NCBI GenBank assembly: GCA_014896295.1
Contig: JADBKR010000002.1
Span: 1 to 64,000, forward strand
Length of the DNA stretch: 64,000 nucleotides
DNA from: Limnochordaceae bacterium
GTDB taxonomy: Bacteria > Bacillota > Limnochordia > Limnochordales > Geochordaceae
Direction: 5' to 3'
Shown here: positions 8,065 to 16,801 of the stretch, piece by piece
How positions within the stretch are numbered: position 1 is the first letter of the stretch
How the letters are laid out: each line of letters starts with the position of its first letter
Translations under genes and position numbers: made by a program
The notes under the pieces: model-generated
The model's database searches: none
What the model was told of the DNA's origin: nothing
The model's input: only the letters and a program-made list of their open reading frames with translations

Positions 8065-8444
8065 AGCTCTACCCCGTTCTTCTCGATGGAGTGCAGTAGC
8101 CCTCCGGAGCAGCTCTCCCCGTCGACGAGATCGATGGGAATCTCGGGGTCCATCTCGGCCACTTCGGCCACCGCCCGAAAATAGGCCGCACCCGGAAGGC
8201 CCCAGACCGCGATGTCGACGTCGGACCCGAGCCCGAAACGGCCTTCCTCGACCAAGGAGCCGAAAGCGACGACCCGCGCCGCCCGGTACTTCGTACGCAG
8301 GAGCTGCGCGGCCCGACGGGCCAGATCCCACGCCCTGCGATGCCGCTGCTCGGCGCGCCGCGCCTTGCCGCGCTCGCGCTCCAGAGCCGTCGCTCGATAG
8401 CGTGCAATCTCTTCAGGCGTGAGATCCCGCGCCAGTTTTGGCAT
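8061..8444 (-). CDS. MntA-like minimal nucleotidyltransferase (putative antitoxin)
   Basis: 127 residues from ATG 8444. A Lys/Arg-rich N-terminal helix is followed by the pol-beta nucleotidyltransferase signature VVAFGSLVEEG, then SDVDIAVWG, i.e. GS...D-x-D with both metal-binding Asp residues. MntA proteins neutralise HepT by adding AMP to its tyrosine or by binding it. The gene overlaps the HepT-like gene by four bases, so both are made from one message. The N-terminal extension is longer than in minimal family members. It could also be annotated simply as a nucleotidyltransferase-domain protein. Confidence 0.85.
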   Translation of the reverse strand: MPKLARDLTPEEIARYRATALERERGKARRAEQRHRRAWDLARRAAQLLRTKYRAARVVAFGSLVEEGRFGLGSDVDIAVWGLPGAAYFRAVAEVAEMDPEIPIDLVDGESCSGGLLHSIEKNGVEL

Positions 8445-8525
8445 GAGAGCCGGCCGACCACCTTACCTCCGGGCCAGTATAGCATGCTTCTCCGGGTGGT
8501 CTTCGACCCCCCTTCGGGGTCTGGC

Positions 8526-9544
8526 TCAGCTCGACAGCACCCGCCACAGGTCGTCGACGGGCGGAGCGGTGATGGGTTGCACCTCGCCGCTTACCCGCAC
8601 GACGCGGACACCCTCCGCCACCGGAAGCACCCGCCCGATCACGGCGGCCTCCAGGCCCTCGTCGCGCAGCCCCTGCACCACCGCCCCGTGCGTCGGGAGC
8701 AGCGGCCAGCATCGCCCCCGACGAGATCAGCCGCAGCGGGTCGATGCCGAAGCGCCGGCACACCTGCCGGGTCTCCTCCCGCACGGGCACGGCCGCTTCC
8801 CAGATCTCCACCCCGCACCCGGAGGCCTGGGCCATCTCCCACACCGCCCCCAGGAGCCCGCCCTCCGTCACGTCATGCATGGCGCTCGCACCCAACCGGG
8901 CCGCCACCCGCCCGTCGCGGACCGCGCTGACCTCCGAGAAGAAGCCCCTGGCCCTTTCCAGCCGCTCCGGCCCCGAGCGTCGCCAGCAGCTCTTCCGTCC
9001 GATCGGTGGCCAGAATGGCCGTGCCCTCGAGCCCCACGGGCTTGGTCACCAGCAGCCCGTGCCCGGGCCGGGCGCCTGCCGAGGTGACCAGGTGCTCCCG
9101 TTCCACGACGCCGATGGCCGTCAGGACGATGATCGGCGCACCGACCTTGCTCGTGACCTCGGTATGGCCGCCCATGACCTCGATGCCGAGCTCCTCGGCC
9201 GCGTCGGCCACCTGCCCCATGATGGCCGCAATATCCGCCTCGGTCGTGCCGTCGGGGAGCAGCAGCACGATCTGGACGCCAAGCGGATCCGCCCCCATGG
9301 CGGCCACGTCGTTGCATGCCACGTGGACGCCGAGCCGGCCCATCTCCGCCGACGCGCCCGTGATCGGATCGCTCGACACCACCAGCAGGCGGCCCCCCAG
9401 GTCGGCCACCGCCGAGTCTTCACCGAGGCGGGCATGCACCAGCACCTCGGGACGCATTCGCCCGAGCCGGCTCAAGACCAGCTCCCGCAGCTTCTCCGGG
9501 GGCAGCTTGCCCGCCTTGACCGGCGGTCCGCGCCGCTTCGTCAC
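8526..9544 (-). CDS. AIR synthase-related (PurM/HypE-like) protein, broken by two frameshifts
   Basis: The GTG at 9544 overlaps the stop of the upstream aminotransferase gene. The first frame carries HARLGEDSAVADLGGRLLVV and SDPITGA, the ATP-binding N-half of AIR-synthase proteins, then VMGGHTEVT. Near 8971-8974 (CCCC on the plus strand) the reading moves to a second frame with ERLERARGFFSEV and MHDVTEGGLLGAVWEMA, the C-half hallmark. Near 8695-8712 it moves to a third frame ending VDDLWRVLSS. Removing one base at each point gives a continuous protein of about 338 residues. Members of this family use ATP to activate amide or carbamoyl groups; the substrate here is unknown. Sequence error is as likely as decay. 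Confidence 0.75.
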
Positions 9545-10881
9545 CGTTCGGGCAGCCCCCCATCCCGGCGCATCCGCTCGAGCGCCCGGTCGAAGGCCTG
9601 TGCCGTCGCCTCGAGGTCCGAGAGGGTGTGGGCCGTGGACAAGAACCCGCCATTTCGCATCAGGTCGACCCCCTCGAGCAGCATGGCCCGGCGCAGCCGC
9701 TGCACCAGCCCCTGGGCCGCAAGCTCCGCGCCGGCGCCCGCCGTGGTCAGCGGCCACCACGAGCCGTCGGCCTGCCGCTCTCCCTCTGTGCCGAGGGCGA
9801 CGTGAAACCACGACGAGAGGCCGTACACGAACCCCTTGACCCGCCTGCGCTCCAGCACCTCGTTGAGGGCCGCCACCAGACGGGCGTTGAGTTGGGCCGC
9901 CTGGCGGGTCGGCACGCCCGTCTGCACCTGGCGCAGCATGGCAATCCCGGCGGCCGCGGAGAGCGGGTTGGCGTTGAAGGTCCCGAGGTGGGCCACCTTA
10001 CGGGCGTCTCGCCCCGGGTCCCCCGTGAAGGCCAGCAGGTCGACGATCTCGGCCCGACCGCCGACCGCGCCGCCCGGCAGCCCGCCGCACAGGATCTTGC
10101 CGAGGCAGACGAGGTCCGGCCGTATCCCGTAGTACTGCTGCGCCCCGCCCGGCGCCATCCGGAAGCCCGTGACGACTTCGTCGAAGATGAGCACGACGCC
10201 GTAGCGCTCGGTGAGATCCCGCACGTCGTGCAAGAACTGCGCCCGGACCGGGAGCTCCCCCCACGCCCCGCCGCCGGGCTCGATGATGACCCCGGCCACG
10301 TCGGGATGCGAACGGAGCGCCTCCTCCAGCACCCGCGGCTCATTGGGCGGCACGACCAGCGCCGCCTCCATGACCTCCTCGGGGATGCCCGCCGGGCGAA
10401 CCGCTCCCCCTGCGGCGGCAGTATCGTGCCACCCGTGGAAGTGCCCCTGGAACTTCACGATGCGGGTCCGCCCCGTGTAGGCGCGGGCCAGCCGCATCGC
10501 CAGCTGCGTTGCCTCGGTGCCCGAGTTGGTGAAGCGTATCCGCTCGACCGCCGGCATGAGCGCCTGCACGAGCTCCGCCCACTCCACCTCGAGAGGATGG
10601 CTCGCCCCCAGGTGGGTGCCCCGGGCTACCTGGGCCGTCACCGCCTCCACGAGCGTGGGATGGGCGTGCCCCAACAAGAGCGCCCCGTGGCCCATCCAGT
10701 AATCGATCAACTCGTGGCCGTCCACGTCCCACTTGTGGGCGCCCGCGGCACGGGCCGCGTAAACGGGGAACGGCTCCAGGTAGCGGGCATCGTGGGTCAG
10801 CCCCGAAGGAAAAAGCCGCTGCGCCCTTCCAAAGAGCGCAGCGCTACCCGAAAAACGAGCTCGGTACTCCTCCTCTTGCAA
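9541..10881 (-). CDS. Glutamate-1-semialdehyde aminomutase-like class III aminotransferase
   Basis: 446 residues from TTG 10881, with GGAGGG nine bases upstream; the frame is open further but runs into the neighbouring gene. Class III PLP signatures are clear: RIRFTNSGTEATQLAMRLAR, FQGHFHGWHD, IFDEVVTGFR and the Schiff-base lysine in LGKILCGGLPGG. Closest in pattern to HemL, which moves the amino group of glutamate-1-semialdehyde to make 5-aminolevulinate. However, no other haem gene is nearby, and the partner is an AIR-synthase-like gene overlapped by four bases. A different amino-shuttling role is therefore possible. It lies 53 bases downstream of ald. Confidence 0.8.
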   Translation of the reverse strand: MQEEEYRARFSGSAALFGRAQRLFPSGLTHDARYLEPFPVYAARAAGAHKWDVDGHELIDYWMGHGALLLGHAHPTLVEAVTAQVARGTHLGASHPLEVEWAELVQALMPAVERIRFTNSGTEATQLAMRLARAYTGRTRIVKFQGHFHGWHDTAAAGGAVRPAGIPEEVMEAALVVPPNEPRVLEEALRSHPDVAGVIIEPGGGAWGELPVRAQFLHDVRDLTERYGVVLIFDEVVTGFRMAPGGAQQYYGIRPDLVCLGKILCGGLPGGAVGGRAEIVDLLAFTGDPGRDARKVAHLGTFNANPLSAAAGIAMLRQVQTGVPTRQAAQLNARLVAALNEVLERRRVKGFVYGLSSWFHVALGTEGERQADGSWWPLTTAGAGAELAAQGLVQRLRRAMLLEGVDLMRNGGFLSTAHTLSDLEATAQAFDRALERMRRDGGLPER

Positions 10882-10934
10882 GCCGACGACCCCTCCGTGG
10901 TCGGGCAAGGCCCGGCCCTGCGGCCTGAGCCCCC

Positions 10935-12050
10935 CTACATCGCTTCGGCCAGGGGCACGTATGGCAGGTCGTGCGCTCTGGCCACGGCTTCGTACGTTAC
11001 GCTGCCCTCGAGCAGATTGACACCCAGCGCAAGAGGCCGGCTCGCCCGGACCGCCTCTTTCCAACCCTTGTCCGCCAGCTCCAGCACGTACGGCAGCGTG
11101 CAGTTGGTCAGCGCATAGGTCGAGGTGCGGGGCACGGCGCCGGGGATGTTGGCAACGGCGTAGTGGACGACCCCGTGTTTCACGAAGACCGGGTCATCGT
11201 GGGTCGTGGCGCGGTCCACCGTCTCGATGCACCCGCCCTGGTCGACCGCCACGTCCACGATGACGCTGCCCTCTTTCATGGCCCGCACCATCTCTTCGGT
11301 CACGAGGCGCGGCGCCCTCGCCCCCGGGATCAGCACCGCCCCGATGACCAGGTCGGCGTACCGCACGGCCCGGTCGATGTTGTAACGGTTGGAGACCACC
11401 GTGATGAGGTTGCCCTGGAGCACCTCCTCCAGAAACCGAAGGCGCGACACGTTGGAGTCGATCACCGTCACGTGGGCTCCCATGCCAAGGGCGATGCGGG
11501 CCGCGTTGAACCCCACGGTCCCCCCGCCGAGGATGACCACCTCGGCCCCGGGCACGCCCGGCACTCCGCCCAGCAGGATGCCCCGCCCCCCGTGCACCTT
11601 CTCGAGGAACTGCGCACCGACCTGGACGGACATGCGCCCTGCCACCTCGCTCATCGGCGTCAACAGGGGCAGCGAACCGTCCGGCAGCTGGATGGTCTCG
11701 TACGCGATGCCCACGATCCCGCGCTCGACGAGGGCCACCGTCAGCGCCCGGTCGGCCGCCAGATGCAGGTAGGTGAAGACCACCTGGCCGCGCCGCAACA
11801 GGGGGTACTCCGAAGGCTGCGGCTCCTTGACCTTGAGGATGAGGTCGGCCTCGGCGTAGATCTCCTCTGCCTCCTTGCGCAGGATGGCACCCGCCGAGAG
11901 GAACTCCTCGTCGAGAATCCCGCTGCCTCTCCCCGCGCCCTCCTCGACGAGGACCCGGTGGCCTCGCCGGGTGAGCTCCTCCACCCCGGCCGGGACGATG
12001 GCGACCCGGTTCTCGCCCGGTTTGATCTCCCTGGGAACGCCGATGATCAC
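10935..12050 (-). CDS. ald: Alanine dehydrogenase
   Basis: 371 residues from GTG 12050, the usual family length; GGAGGGG lies about ten bases upstream. It interconverts L-alanine and pyruvate plus ammonia with NAD. The N-terminal domain has IGVPREIKPGENRVAI, with the K and R that hold pyruvate, and YLHLAAD with the catalytic His. The Rossmann motif is VVILGGGTVGFNAARIALGM and the C-terminal domain contains VDVAVDQGGCIET. In spore-formers Ald is used in alanine catabolism during sporulation and germination. It follows pyk on the same strand, so alanine breakdown and pyruvate production sit side by side. Confidence 0.95.
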   Translation of the reverse strand: MIIGVPREIKPGENRVAIVPAGVEELTRRGHRVLVEEGAGRGSGILDEEFLSAGAILRKEAEEIYAEADLILKVKEPQPSEYPLLRRGQVVFTYLHLAADRALTVALVERGIVGIAYETIQLPDGSLPLLTPMSEVAGRMSVQVGAQFLEKVHGGRGILLGGVPGVPGAEVVILGGGTVGFNAARIALGMGAHVTVIDSNVSRLRFLEEVLQGNLITVVSNRYNIDRAVRYADLVIGAVLIPGARAPRLVTEEMVRAMKEGSVIVDVAVDQGGCIETVDRATTHDDPVFVKHGVVHYAVANIPGAVPRTSTYALTNCTLPYVLELADKGWKEAVRASRPLALGVNLLEGSVTYEAVARAHDLPYVPLAEAM

Positions 12051-12105
12051 CGCCGACCCACCCCTCCCCCTGCCATGCTCGCCCCCAACTCTTGTCACGA
12101 ACCGG

Positions 12106-13551
12106 TCACGGCACCTCGTGCACCTGGATCAAGTTGGTCGAACCCGGCATGTCGGTCTTCACGCCGGCCGCCACCGCCACCCGGTCGCCTCGCCGTACGT
12201 ATCCGGTCCGCAAAGCGGCCGTGATGGCCAGGTCCAGCATCTCGTCGATGGTCCGGGCGCGCGGGACCACGACGGGGAAGACTCCCCACACCACTGCGAG
12301 CTGCCGGGCCACTTCCGGCCGCGGCGTGGCCGCAATGATGGGAGCCCGGGGCCGGAAGCTCGCCACCATCCGGGCGGTGGCGCCGGACTGCGTCGAACAG
12401 AGAATGGCCGTTGCGCCCACCTCCGCGGCGATGTGGCACGCAGCCCGGCTGATCGCCCTCGCCACCTTCCCGGGTCGCTCCGGGGCCGCGATCGCGCCGG
12501 GCGCCACGACGGCCTTGTGGTCGTCGAGGGCCTGCTCCGCCGACAGAGCGATCCGGTGCAGCATGCCGATCGCTTCTACGGGGTACTCGCCCACCGCCGT
12601 CTCGCCCGACAGCATGACCGCGTCCGTCCCGTCCAGGATGGCGTTGGCCACGTCCGTCACCTCGGCTCGGGTGGGCGTGGGGCTGTGCACCATGGACTCC
12701 AGCATCTGGGTGGCGGTGATGACCGGCTTGCCGGCCGCGTTGCACCGGCGGATGATCGCCTTTTGCGCGACGGGGACTTCCTCCAGGGAGATGTCCACCC
12801 CGAGGTCGCCTCTCGCCACCATCACTCCGTCCGCTGCCGCCACGATCTCGTCGAGGTTGTCCAGTCCCTCGGCGCTCTCGATCTTGGCGATGACGGGCAC
12901 GTGCTCCGCACCGGCTTTCGCCAGTGCCTCCCGCACCGCCTCGACGTGAGCGCCACGGCGGACGAAGCTTGCCGCCACCAGGTCGACGCCCATCTCCGCC
13001 GCCCACTCCAGGTGGCGTCGGTCGGTCTCCGTGAGGGCGGGAAGATCGACCCGTACGCCCGGCAACGCCACCCCCTTGCGGGAGCGCAAGCTGCCGCTCG
13101 TCTGAGCGACGCACGTGACCCGTTCGCCCTCGACCGCCTCCACCGTGAGTCGCACGACCCCGTCGTCCAGGTAGATGAGGCCGCCCGGGCGCACCGATCG
13201 GGCGAGCCCGGGGTAAACCACGGGTATCGCGCCGGGATCGGCCGGGCTCGAGGGCGTCTCCACCCCTTGGAGGACCAGCCGTTCGCCCTTGCGGAACGTG
13301 CGGGGGGCTTCGAACTCCCCGAGCCGGATCTTGGGCCCCTGGATGTCCAGCATGACCGCCAGGGGCCTCAGCCGCTGGGCGCTCAGGCGACGCAACCGCT
13401 CGAGTCGCCGGGCGTGCTCATCGAGCGTTCCGTGGGAAAGGTTGAGCCGGGCCACGTCCATGCCCGCATCGAGCATCGCGGTGACGACCGTCTCGTCCTC
13501 GGAAGCGGGGCCGATGGTGCAGACCAGCTTGGTGTGGCGAAAGGGTGGCAC
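12106..13551 (-). CDS. pyk: Pyruvate kinase
   Basis: 481 residues from GTG 13551, with GGAGGAG about 12 bases upstream. It converts phosphoenolpyruvate and ADP to pyruvate and ATP, the last step of glycolysis. Signatures are TKLVCTIGPASEDE at the start, LNLSHG, IQGPKIRLG and the metal/substrate site VIAKIESAEGLDNLDEI, then MVARGDLGVD and KPVITATQMLESM. The C-terminal allosteric domain ends STNLIQVHEV; the extra phosphohistidine-like domain of Bacillus Pyk is absent. Its position after accD-accA mirrors the Bacillus accD-accA-pfkA-pyk order, but with pfkA missing. Confidence 0.96.
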   Translation of the reverse strand: MPPFRHTKLVCTIGPASEDETVVTAMLDAGMDVARLNLSHGTLDEHARRLERLRRLSAQRLRPLAVMLDIQGPKIRLGEFEAPRTFRKGERLVLQGVETPSSPADPGAIPVVYPGLARSVRPGGLIYLDDGVVRLTVEAVEGERVTCVAQTSGSLRSRKGVALPGVRVDLPALTETDRRHLEWAAEMGVDLVAASFVRRGAHVEAVREALAKAGAEHVPVIAKIESAEGLDNLDEIVAAADGVMVARGDLGVDISLEEVPVAQKAIIRRCNAAGKPVITATQMLESMVHSPTPTRAEVTDVANAILDGTDAVMLSGETAVGEYPVEAIGMLHRIALSAEQALDDHKAVVAPGAIAAPERPGKVARAISRAACHIAAEVGATAILCSTQSGATARMVASFRPRAPIIAATPRPEVARQLAVVWGVFPVVVPRARTIDEMLDLAITAALRTGYVRRGDRVAVAAGVKTDMPGSTNLIQVHEVP

Positions 13552-13573
13552 AGGTCGTATGGCTCCTCCTGCA

Positions 13574-13598
13574 AAGCCCGCCTGCTCTCAGCGGGCTT
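13574..13598 (-). terminator. Stem-loop between accA and pyk
   Basis: AAGCCCGC and GCGGGCTT form a perfect 8-bp stem around a 9-base loop. The presumed accA stop codon lies in the loop. The following T-run is very short, so it may attenuate rather than fully stop transcription into pyk. Confidence 0.5.
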
Positions 13599-14814
13599 GC
13601 TCCGACGACTCCCCTGCATCCTGCGCCGGCGCGGCTCCCCTGCGGCCCCCGCGCCGGCCCCGCTGGCTGGAACGTTCCTCCTGCGGATCCCCGCCCCCGG
13701 CCGCACCGCCCTCCGCCGGTCCGGCACCGCCGCGCTCCGGCGAGGCAAAGCCCGGGGCCCCCCGGCCTCCCCCGATGAGGTGACGGCGACCGGCTCGCGA
13801 CGTGGCTCCTGCTGCCTCGCTTCCGCCGGAGCACTTGCGGGCTCGGGCTGCTCGGTGGCACCCCAGACCCCCATGTTGCGATACCGGCGGAACCGTTGCT
13901 CCACCAGCGCGTCGACGCTCAGGCGGCCCAGCTCTTCGAGCGCCTCCCGGAGCACGGAGCGGATCGCCTCCGCGGTCCGGGCCCGGTCCCGGTGCGCGCC
14001 CCCCGGAGGCTCCGGTATGACGCCGTCGATCACCCCGAACCTCAACAGATCCTGCGCCGTCAGCTTGAGAATCGCCGCCGCCTCGGCCGCCCTGCTCGAA
14101 TCCCGCCAGAGGATCGTCGCGCACATTTCCGGGGAAATGACCGAGTACCACGCGTGCTCCAGCATGTAGACCCGGTCTCCCACGCCCAATGGCCAGCGCT
14201 CCGCCGCTACCGCCCTCGCCGGTCACGATGACGACGATGGGGGTGCGCAGGGCCGCCATCGCCATGATGTTCTCGGCGATGGCCACGCCCTGACCGCGCT
14301 GCTCCGCCTCGATCCCCGGGAAAGCGCCCACCACGTCGACGAACGAGATGATGGGCCGGCCAAACTTCTCCGCCTGCTTCATCAGGCGCAGCGCCTTGCG
14401 GTACCCCTCCGGATGGGGCAGCCCGAAGTTGCGCTGCAGGTTTTCCTTGGTGTCGCGCCCTTTCTGCGTGCCGATGAGCGTGACCGGGCGGCCGTCGAAA
14501 CGCGCCACGCCCCCGACGAGCGCGCCGTCGTCGCCGGCCTTGCGGTCGCCGTGCAGCTCCACGAAATCCTCGAAAAGGAGGGCCACGTAGTCGAGAAAGG
14601 TGGGGCGCCCGCTGTGGCGGGCCATCATGACGCGCTGCCACGGCGTCAGGTTGCGGTAAATCTCCTCGCGCAGACGCTGGGCACGCCGCTCCAGGAACGC
14701 GATCTCCTGGTGGAGCTCCATCCCGCGCTCGCTGCTGAACGCCTTCAGCTCGGCAAGTCGCCTCTCGAGCTCGACCAGCGGCCGCTCCCACTCGAACACG
14801 CCGTTACTGGGCAT
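13588..14814 (-). CDS. accA: Acetyl-CoA carboxylase carboxyltransferase subunit alpha (frameshifted)
   Basis: It transfers the carboxyl group from biotin-BCCP to acetyl-CoA together with AccD, the first step of fatty acid synthesis. From the ATG at 14814 the frame gives a typical N-terminal coiled region, [34 protein letters not shown] and [13 protein letters not shown]. At 14185-14187 an extra base in ATTGGGCGTG breaks it. The continuation [25 protein letters not shown] is in the next frame. The C-terminal tail probably returns to the first frame around 13751-13765 in a run of G and C, and stops at 13588 inside a hairpin. The start overlaps the accD end by 11 bases. Since AccA is essential, sequence error is the likelier cause. 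Confidence 0.9.
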   Translation of the reverse strand: MPSNGVFEWERPLVELERRLAELKAFSSERGMELHQEIAFLERRAQRLREEIYRNLTPWQRVMMARHSGRPTFLDYVALLFEDFVELHGDRKAGDDGALVGGVARFDGRPVTLIGTQKGRDTKENLQRNFGLPHPEGYRKALRLMKQAEKFGRPIISFVDVVGAFPGIEAEQRGQGVAIAENIMAMAALRTPIVVIVTGEGGSGGALAIGRGRPGLHAGARVVLGHFPGNVRDDPLAGFEQGGRGGGDSQADGAGSVEVRGDRRRHTGASGGRAPGPGPDRGGDPLRAPGGARRAGPPERRRAGGATVPPVSQHGGLGCHRAARARKCSGGSEAAGATSRAGRRHLIGGGRGAPGFASPERGGAGPAEGGAAGGGDPQEERSSQRGRRGGRRGAAPAQDAGESSEQAR

Positions 14815-15689
14815 GGCGCCGCTCCTTCCGGGGCGCGTGCAGCGCGAGAAGACGCGCCAGCGTCGGCTTCATCTGGCGGCGATCCACGATCATGTCGATC
14901 ATGCCGTTTCGGAGCGCGAACTCCGACGACTGGAACCCCGGCGGCAGCTTCTGCCGGATCGTCTCCTCGACCACCCGGGGCCCCGCAAACCCGATGAGCG
15001 CCCCCGGCTCGGCCACGATGATGTCGGCCAGGGAGGCGAAGCTCGCGTAGATCCCGCCCATCGTGGGATCGGTCAGAACGGAGATGTACAGTAGCCCCGC
15101 CTCGGAATGTTGGGCGACCGCCTGGCTCGTCTTGACCATCTGCATGAGGGAGAGAATCCCTTCATGCATCCGGGCCCCGCCGCCGCCCGCCGAGAAGAGG
15201 ACCACCGGCAGCCCCAGCTGCACCGCCCGCTCGAAGCCCCGCGCGATCCGCTCCCCTACGACCGAGCCCATGCTCCCGCCCATGAAGCCGAAGTCGATGG
15301 CCCCTACGACGGCGGGCCACTCCCCGATGGTGCCCTGCCCGAGCACCGCTGCCTCGTCCAGCCCCGTGGCCTGGCGGGAGCGGGTCAGCTTCTCCTCGTA
15401 TCCCGGAAACCCCAGGGGGTTGACGCTCCGGATGTCCCGGTCGAAGGGCACGAACTGCTCGGGAGCGTCCAGCACCTGCCTCGAGGCGCTCCCATGCGCC
15501 GATGCGGAAATGGTAGCCGCAGCGCGGGCAGACGCGGAAATGCTTGACCAGCTCTTTGCTGTACAAGATGGCGCCGCACCCGCTGCACTTGGTCCAGAGC
15601 CCGTCGGGCGCCTCGCGCTTGACGGGCATGGTGGCCGGCGGCTTGACCGTGACGTAGCGTGGTTTACCCCGGAACAGGTCTTTCAGCAT
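14804..15689 (-). CDS. accD: Acetyl-CoA carboxylase carboxyltransferase subunit beta (frameshifted)
   Basis: From ATG 15689: a short basic leader, then the N-terminal zinc ribbon with C35, C38, C54 and C57 ([15 protein letters not shown]). After GAWERLE the frame breaks near 15479-15480. One base fewer gives [12 protein letters not shown] and restores a continuous protein. The second frame carries [16 protein letters not shown], the crotonase-fold core with [28 protein letters not shown] and [12 protein letters not shown], and a C-terminal [15 protein letters not shown]. It binds AccA to form the carboxyltransferase. It ends overlapping accA by 11 bases, so expression is coupled. Confidence 0.92.
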
Positions 15690-15704
15690 CCACTGAGCTC
15701 CACT

Positions 15705-15908
15705 TTATTGGGCAAGCGAACGCGTCAGGAGCTCGCTGGCGTCGCGCGCCTCGGAACTCGGCACCAGGAGCTCGATGCTGCCCGTTTCCTCACCTTTCGA
15801 GCCTCCGGCCGGCCGCATCGTCACCAGGAAACCCTCTCTGCGGAGCAAATCCCGCATCATCCTGGCAACGGGTCGGTTGGGCGCAATGTAGACGACCACC
15901 CAACCCAT
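15705..15908 (-). CDS. DUF2007-like small protein
   Basis: 67 residues. WVVVYIAPNRPVARMMRDLL, then REGFLVTMR and a C-terminal IELLVPSSEARDASELL, match the DUF2007 (putative signal-transducing protein) family, a small ferredoxin-like beta-alpha-beta fold of unknown role. It lies 15 bases upstream of accD and 30 bases downstream of mtrB, all on the same strand, so it belongs to the dnaE-acc transcription unit. No catalytic residues can be named. Confidence 0.65.
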   Translation of the reverse strand: MGWVVVYIAPNRPVARMMRDLLRREGFLVTMRPAGGSKGEETGSIELLVPSSEARDASELLTRSLAQ

Positions 15909-15938
15909 GGGAGCCAGCCCCCCTCGGCAGACCCGGAT

Positions 15939-16220
15939 CTACCGACCAGACTCCACCCGCCCATGCCGGGACCAGATCTCCGCCCGCCCGCGGATCTTGA
16001 TGGCCGAGGTGTGGACCGTGAACTGGGCAATCATGACCTCGCCCCGATCCAGCTTCTCCGTGTGATGAAAACGCGTGTCGGGGCCGCGGGTCAGGCCCAT
16101 GACCGTCACGCCATCCTCCAGCGCCTTGATGATCACGAAGTCGCCCAGCACCACTTCGGCTCCTGTCGGGAGTTCCCCTCCCGGCGTGGCTCTGACCTCC
16201 GGACCGGGTGTCACCGCCAC
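15939..16220 (-). CDS. mtrB: Tryptophan RNA-binding attenuation protein (TRAP)
   Basis: 93 residues from GTG 16220, with AGGAGG four bases upstream; a second GTG two codons on is also possible. After a 24-residue N-terminal extension the sequence follows Bacillus MtrB closely: [32 protein letters not shown] and [14 protein letters not shown]. The RNA-contacting residues K37, K56 and R58 of Bacillus correspond to K56, K75 and R77 here, and the tryptophan-contacting Thr25 and Thr30 to T44 and T49. TRAP forms an 11-subunit ring that, with bound tryptophan, wraps GAG/UAG repeats in trp leaders. It is not next to trp genes or folE (mtrA) here. A target site is not visible in this window. Confidence 0.9.
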   Translation of the reverse strand: MAVTPGPEVRATPGGELPTGAEVVLGDFVIIKALEDGVTVMGLTRGPDTRFHHTEKLDRGEVMIAQFTVHTSAIKIRGRAEIWSRHGRVESGR

Positions 16221-16285
16221 GCCACCTCCTCTTGTCGCTCCTCGTCGCGTCTGCCCGTCCTACCCGCCCCCGCCCGCCGGCACTA

Positions 16286-16801
16286 CTACGACGCCGCCTT
16301 GCCCTCGCCCTCGCTGCCGGCCGCGGCGTCGGCCAGCGTCTGGCGCCGATGGGCGATACGGGCAGCGGCCGCCGCCGCCACCCCCGCCACCAGGTCGTCC
16401 AGGAACGTGTGGACGCCCCCGTCCGCATGGCGGTTGAGCTGGCCGATGATGCCCAGCTTTCGCTTGTCCAGGTACCCGAAGCTCGTCAGCCCTACCGATC
16501 CATACAGATTGGTGATCGCCAGGGCCAACACCTCGTCTATGCCGTAAAGGGGGCTATCCTCCCTCACGGCGCTACGCAGCGGCTCGGGCAGATGCCCCTG
16601 CTCGGCCAGGACGTCGAGCGCAATACCGGTCAGGATGGCGAACTGCGCCTCTCGCTTGTCGACCACCCGCCGGACGCTCGCCAGGCACTCTTCGAGCGTC
16701 AGGTCGGGAAACCGGCCGCCCAGGAGCTCCTGCACCACCCGAGCGATATCCTCGAGCTCCACGCCCCTGGCCCTCAACCACTCGATGACCTGCTCTCTCA
16801 A
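16286..16801 (-). CDS. Phosphatidylglycerophosphatase A-family protein (YutG-like)
   Basis: 171 residues from ATG 16801, overlapping the dnaE stop by four bases. ARGVELEDIARVV, LTLEECLASVRRVVDKREAQ, AILTGIALDVLAEQG, YGIDEVLALAITNLYGSVGL, FGYLDKRKLGIIGQLN and HTFLDDLVAGVAAAAAARIAH match the Bacillus YutG/PgpA-type proteins throughout. In Bacillus this enzyme dephosphorylates phosphatidylglycerophosphate in phospholipid synthesis. It is soluble-looking, unlike the membrane-bound proteobacterial PgpA. A role in membrane lipid supply fits its placement with the fatty acid genes accD and accA. Confidence 0.8.
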   Translation of the reverse strand: MREQVIEWLRARGVELEDIARVVQELLGGRFPDLTLEECLASVRRVVDKREAQFAILTGIALDVLAEQGHLPEPLRSAVREDSPLYGIDEVLALAITNLYGSVGLTSFGYLDKRKLGIIGQLNRHADGGVHTFLDDLVAGVAAAAAARIAHRRQTLADAAAGSEGEGKAAS

